Below are positions 5,426-7,804 of a DNA stretch of 7,804 bases, one piece after another. The notes below the pieces were generated by a model. The model had not been told where the DNA came from. It worked only from the letters and a program-made list of their open reading frames with translations, and ran no database searches. A program made the position numbers and the translations under genes. Each line of letters starts with the position of its first letter. The first letter of the stretch is position 1. The stretch is taken from positions 1 to 7,804 of the forward strand of contig PPDG01000609.1 of the NCBI GenBank assembly GCA_002899795.1. Reading direction: 5' to 3'. This stretch comes from Desulfobacteraceae bacterium. Lineage in GTDB: Bacteria > Desulfobacterota > Syntrophobacteria > BM002.

Positions 5426-6712
5426 TTATTTCTTTTCCCAGCGCAGCAGTTCGGTCACCTTGCTCAAGGTGCTCCCCTCTTTGATCTCTTCCCGGATGCG
5501 ATTTTCTTTTTCCAACACATCCATGCCCCGGTTAGCGTACTCTACTGCCATGGCCCGGGGCAACACAACCACGCCATCCCCATCACCCAGTAGCCAGTCT
5601 CCAGTCTCCACCCGCATATCGCCAACCGTCACCGGTACCCCAATCTCTCCGAAGCCTTTGGGCTCGCCAGCGTTGGGCATGACCAGTCTACTGAAGGCCG
5701 GAAATCTCAAGGCGACGATCTCATCGCTGTCTCGGAGGGCGCCGTCGATGACTACCCCAGCCAAGCCCTTTCGAACGGCCGAATGGGTGGCCAGTTCTCC
5801 CCAGAGGGCGGGGCCCACCCCTCCGGCGTCTATGACGATCACGTCACCTGGCTCGGCCACGTCAATGGCCTGAACCGGCTTGGCCCAATCGCCCGGATAG
5901 GTTCTTACAGTAATCGCCCGCCCCACCATCTGGATGCCTGGGAATAGCGGCCGAATTCCTTGCAGAACTCCACCGCGGTGCAGAGCATCGGAGAGGTTGG
6001 CCGTGGAAACCAGTTCCAGGATTTCCCGGATCTGAGCCTCTCCTCCCCTCTTGAAAAGGGTGGTGCTGATGCTCTTGCCAGTATCGAGTCCTTGGCGGAT
6101 ATCTCTGGCTGCCTGTTCAGGATCCAGAGCTTTGCTGATGGCACCACCGACAATTACAATGGCGGCGCCGGCCGCCACAGCCTCGCCGGCGGTTTCAGAG
6201 TTGATGCCACCGGCCACTCCCACCGGGATGTTCAATACCTGGCTCACCTGGCGCAAAGTCTCAAAAGGGTCCTTCCCTTGCATCTGTTCGTCAACGGCGC
6301 AGTGGATGGTCACATAGTCTGCGCCGAGTTCCTCGACAAACTGCGCCCTGGACAGCACATCCTCAACCGCGATCATATCCACCACGATTTTAGCGCCATA
6401 GTTTTTGCCCGCCTGGATGCACTCCTGGATGGTGGCATCGCTGGCTGCGCCGAGGACATCGACAATATTGGCACCGGCCTTTGCCGCGGCTTCAACCTCC
6501 ACCCGGCCGGTGTCCATGATTTTCATATCCGCAACGATTGTGGTTTGAGGAAACAGCTTGCGCAACTCCCGGACGGCATTGAGCCCCTCGCTCTTGATGA
6601 GGGGAGTGCCTGCCTCAAGCCAGTCAACTCCACCGGCGATTCCGGCTTGGGCGTTTTTCAGAGCTCGTTGCAGATCAACAAAATCAAGAGCAAGTTGCAA
6701 GATTGGCTTCAC
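5426..6712 (-). CDS. hxlA: 3-hexulose-6-phosphate synthase fused to an RraA-like domain
   Basis: The N-terminal domain (about 1-215 of 428) is an OMP-decarboxylase-type barrel. Hexulose-phosphate synthase condenses formaldehyde with ribulose-5-phosphate, or reverses this. MKPILQLALDF, ADMKIMD (Asp62, Lys64, Asp67), the VDVLGA strand and the phosphate-binding VGVAGGI and IVIVGGA strands are all visible. The C-terminal domain (about 230-400) is RraA-like: LSDALHRGG, the GPALWGE region, and VIDGALRD with Arg327-Asp328, the pair that places metal and substrate in HMG/CHA aldolases of this family. Such fusions occur in other bacteria and archaea and are often labelled synthase/ribonuclease regulator; an aldolase or decarboxylase role is at least as plausible. 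I chose GTG 6712: AAAGGAG lies 5 bases upstream and the protein then starts MKPILQ as homologues do. An ATG at 6742 would overlap hxlB by 17 bases and place that ribosome binding site inside the gene. Confidence 0.93.
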   Translation of the reverse strand: MKPILQLALDFVDLQRALKNAQAGIAGGVDWLEAGTPLIKSEGLNAVRELRKLFPQTTIVADMKIMDTGRVEVEAAAKAGANIVDVLGAASDATIQECIQAGKNYGAKIVVDMIAVEDVLSRAQFVEELGADYVTIHCAVDEQMQGKDPFETLRQVSQVLNIPVGVAGGINSETAGEAVAAGAAIVIVGGAISKALDPEQAARDIRQGLDTGKSISTTLFKRGGEAQIREILELVSTANLSDALHRGGVLQGIRPLFPGIQMVGRAITVRTYPGDWAKPVQAIDVAEPGDVIVIDAGGVGPALWGELATHSAVRKGLAGVVIDGALRDSDEIVALRFPAFSRLVMPNAGEPKGFGEIGVPVTVGDMRVETGDWLLGDGDGVVVLPRAMAVEYANRGMDVLEKENRIREEIKEGSTLSKVTELLRWEKK

Positions 6713-6725
6713 ACTTTCTCCTTTG

Positions 6726-7325
6726 TTATTCGATAATCGCATGCAGTCTTAATTCGCTATCAATCTCTTCTCCCCTATTCTGGCTGAGGGCGAGAACAAC
6801 CGCCTCCAGGAAAATGAAGGCAGCCTGCTCAAACAGGGAGCCAGCCATCTGGAGAGAAACTGGTTCACTATCGCGGCGAAGTTTGGTGGTGCCAGGCAGA
6901 TGAATGCTATGGTCTGCTAGTGGAGCGATTCTTGTGCTTAGATTTCCCAGGATGGCAACGATCATTGCACCCCGCTTCTTGGCTATCTGCACTGCTTCAA
7001 AAGTGGAGGCGGTTTCCCCGGAGCCGCTCAGGACCACAAGCATGTCGTCTTTGCCAATGGCAGGGGTAATGGTTTCACCGCAAAAGTATACCCGGTAGCC
7101 AAGGTGCATTAACCGCATGCAAAAACAGCGGAGTACATAGCCCGATCTTCCCTGAGCCGAGCAAAAAATGGCATTGGCCGCCTCGATCCTACTGATAAAA
7201 TCCTCTAGAGCTTCATCGCTAAGGCTCTGCAGCAACCGTCGGTTCTCCTCTAGGATGCTGTCGATTTTATCTTGGATGGTGAGTTTCCCTGATTTTACAC
7301 TAGTATTCGGTTTCGGTTGTCGCAT
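6726..7325 (-). CDS. hxlB: 6-phospho-3-hexuloisomerase (SIS domain)
   Basis: This enzyme interconverts D-arabino-3-hexulose-6-phosphate and fructose-6-phosphate, the second step of the ribulose monophosphate pathway, in the cytoplasm. The 199-residue protein is a single SIS sugar-isomerase domain of normal length. Diagnostic segments are GRSGYVLRCFCMRLMHLGY at 59-77, CGETITPAI at 82-90, the phosphate-binding LSGSGET at 99-105, and MAGSLFEQ at 160-167. The ATG at 7325 has AAAGG 8 bases upstream. The first 15 residues are basic and probably disordered. It is the first gene of the operon, 13 bases ahead of the synthase fusion, so both steps are made together. Upstream, the minus strand carries a hairpin and a strong terminator, so expression may be attenuated. 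Confidence 0.93.
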   Translation of the reverse strand: MRQPKPNTSVKSGKLTIQDKIDSILEENRRLLQSLSDEALEDFISRIEAANAIFCSAQGRSGYVLRCFCMRLMHLGYRVYFCGETITPAIGKDDMLVVLSGSGETASTFEAVQIAKKRGAMIVAILGNLSTRIAPLADHSIHLPGTTKLRRDSEPVSLQMAGSLFEQAAFIFLEAVVLALSQNRGEEIDSELRLHAIIE

Positions 7326-7354
7326 CAGAGTTACCTTTCGAAAAGATTAAGAAA

Positions 7355-7387
7355 GCCCGGGTTTCAATGGGTTGACAACTCCCGGGC
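7355..7387 (-). terminator. terminator-like hairpin just upstream of hxlB (possible attenuator)
   Basis: GCCCGGG (7355-7361) and CCCGGGC (7381-7387) form a perfect 7-pair GC stem with a 19-base loop. On the minus strand the stem is followed by TTTCTTAATCTTTT, a broken T-run, and then by the hxlB ribosome binding site about 20 bases on. A 14-codon frame (ATG 7408 to TGA 7364) runs through the first arm and stops in the loop. That geometry would suit attenuation, but the large loop and interrupted T-run make termination uncertain. Confidence 0.4.
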
Positions 7388-7494
7388 AGACCGGGACTCA
7401 AATCCCATATGCTCACTCTACTATCTTAATGAGATGCCAGACTGGAGACCTGAAGCGAAAAGACAGATGGGTCCGAGAAAGGGCGAGTAGTCAG

Positions 7495-7526
7495 AAAAAA
7501 AGCCCTCCCAACCGAGTCGAGAGGGC
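7495..7526 (-). terminator. strong rho-independent terminator, minus strand
   Basis: On the minus strand GCCCTCTC (7526-7519) pairs with GGGAGGGC (7509-7502), eight pairs with one G-U wobble around a 9-base loop. Seven consecutive T (7501-7495) follow. This is a textbook intrinsic terminator, and it points towards hxlB, about 170 bases before that gene. No convincing protein gene lies immediately upstream for it to end, so it must stop either a small RNA or the hxlB leader transcript. Confidence 0.8.
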
Positions 7527-7629
7527 GATCTCAAACGTCCTTTGCAGTGGAAAAAGCCTCCCCGTCTCAGTCCAGCACCTTGGATCCAAGCGGATTGCCC
7601 CCACAAGGGGAAATCTTGTACGAGCAACT
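7495..7629 (-). ncRNA. putative small RNA or terminator-bearing leader of hxlB
   Basis: Between a TTGACA promoter-like site and the intrinsic terminator lies about 135 bases with no ATG on the minus strand. It contains a hairpin at 7593-7615 (outer GATT/AATC and inner CCCC/GGGG around an ACAA/UUGU loop), a perfect 12-base palindrome CTTGGATCCAAG at 7579-7590, a GGGGAGGC-TTTTT stretch resembling a second, weaker termination point, and the terminator itself. I could not match it to tRNA, 6S, SRP, tmRNA or a riboswitch class I know. It is either a free small RNA or a leader in which the terminator is conditional. Confidence 0.4.
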
Positions 7630-7635
7630 ACTCTT

Positions 7636-7664
7636 TGAATAATATAATCAGCGAGTTTTGTCAA
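7636..7664 (-). promoter_or_regulatory. candidate sigma-70-type promoter, minus strand
   Basis: A perfect TTGACA (7664-7659) is followed after 17 bases by TATTCA (7641-7636), within an AT-rich run that also contains TATTAT two to three bases earlier. The -35 box is exact and the -10 box is poor. Transcription would begin near 7629 and run into the terminator at 7495-7526, and if it read through, into hxlB. Confidence 0.4.
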
Positions 7665-7804
7665 ATAGTAAGAATGGCCGGCCGGTGCATGGAGAGGGGA
7701 GTCTTTTATATTTCCCCAATTCTGACACTCAGGTCTCGTCATATCGAAAGCACTCAACTGTATGATCGTTTACCATGCCTACAGCCTGCATAAATGCATA
7801 ACAG

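Larger units (their letters stand above)
7326..7804. other. gene-free 479-base region upstream of hxlB
   Basis: No open frame here has both a ribosome binding site and protein-like composition. What it does hold is on the minus strand: a promoter-like site (7636-7664), a structured stretch ending in an intrinsic terminator (7495-7526), and a GC-rich hairpin just before hxlB (7355-7387). The outer part, 7665-7804, shows a GGCCGGCC palindrome at about 7677, a weak GGGGA/TCCCC inverted repeat (7696-7717) and TGCAT-AA-ATGCA near 7788-7799. I can assign no function to those. An open frame from ATG 7762 runs off the right edge without a ribosome binding site. Confidence 0.6.

Noticed and set aside
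5960..6736. 258-residue + strand frame opposite the synthase/RraA fusion
   Set aside because: It is a long antisense shadow in GC-rich coding DNA; the minus strand carries clear family motifs throughout.
7381..7440. GGGATTTGAGTCCC on the minus strand, resembling a tRNA T-arm
   Set aside because: The loop is six bases rather than seven, the TTC is missing, and no D-arm, anticodon arm or acceptor stem fits around it.
7491..7757. 88-residue open frames on both strands across 7372-7757
   Set aside because: No ribosome binding sites or protein-like motifs. They run through the terminator hairpin and palindromes, which the RNA interpretation explains better.

Overview
The window looks like chromosomal DNA of a Gram-negative bacterium. 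My best guess is a Desulfobacterota-type (former deltaproteobacterial) lineage. The grounds are a PilZ domain protein, an exported TPR protein with a C-terminal membrane anchor, a good -24/-12 (sigma-54-like) promoter match, and a ribulose monophosphate gene set containing a hexulose-phosphate synthase fused to an RraA-like domain. That placement is inference; no rRNA or marker gene is present.

Layout, left to right. Positions 1-302 are AT-rich and hold at most a small single-pass membrane peptide. A PilZ (c-di-GMP receptor type) gene follows on the + strand and converges on a 395-residue minus-strand gene of unknown function. That protein carries a segment resembling the RelA/SpoT synthetase core. 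Upstream of it on the minus strand is a small protein with three membrane segments. A structured intergenic region (about 2541-2855) then separates that gene from a divergent + strand gene for a secreted, membrane-anchored TPR protein. After a stretch with two inverted repeats comes a tight two-gene + strand operon (120 and 105 residues) of unnamed proteins with strong ribosome binding sites.

The right half is a minus-strand operon read from right to left: 6-phospho-3-hexuloisomerase (hxlB), then a two-domain hexulose-6-phosphate synthase/RraA-like protein, then a ketopantoate reductase family protein (PanE/ApbA). The gaps are 13 and about 21 bases. The first two genes form the ribulose monophosphate module, which links formaldehyde and ribulose-5-phosphate to fructose-6-phosphate. 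It can serve formaldehyde fixation or, in reverse, pentose supply. The RraA-like domain and the PanE-like reductase both belong to families that act on 2-oxo acids, which suggests an extra formaldehyde/2-oxo-acid reaction attached to the module.

The last 480 bases contain no convincing protein gene. On the minus strand they show a promoter-like site, about 135 bases with stable hairpins and no ATG, a strong intrinsic terminator, and a second GC-rich hairpin just ahead of hxlB. I read this as either a regulated leader (attenuator) for the hxlB operon or an independent small RNA. It is the most interesting undescribed element here, together with the RelA/SpoT-like protein.
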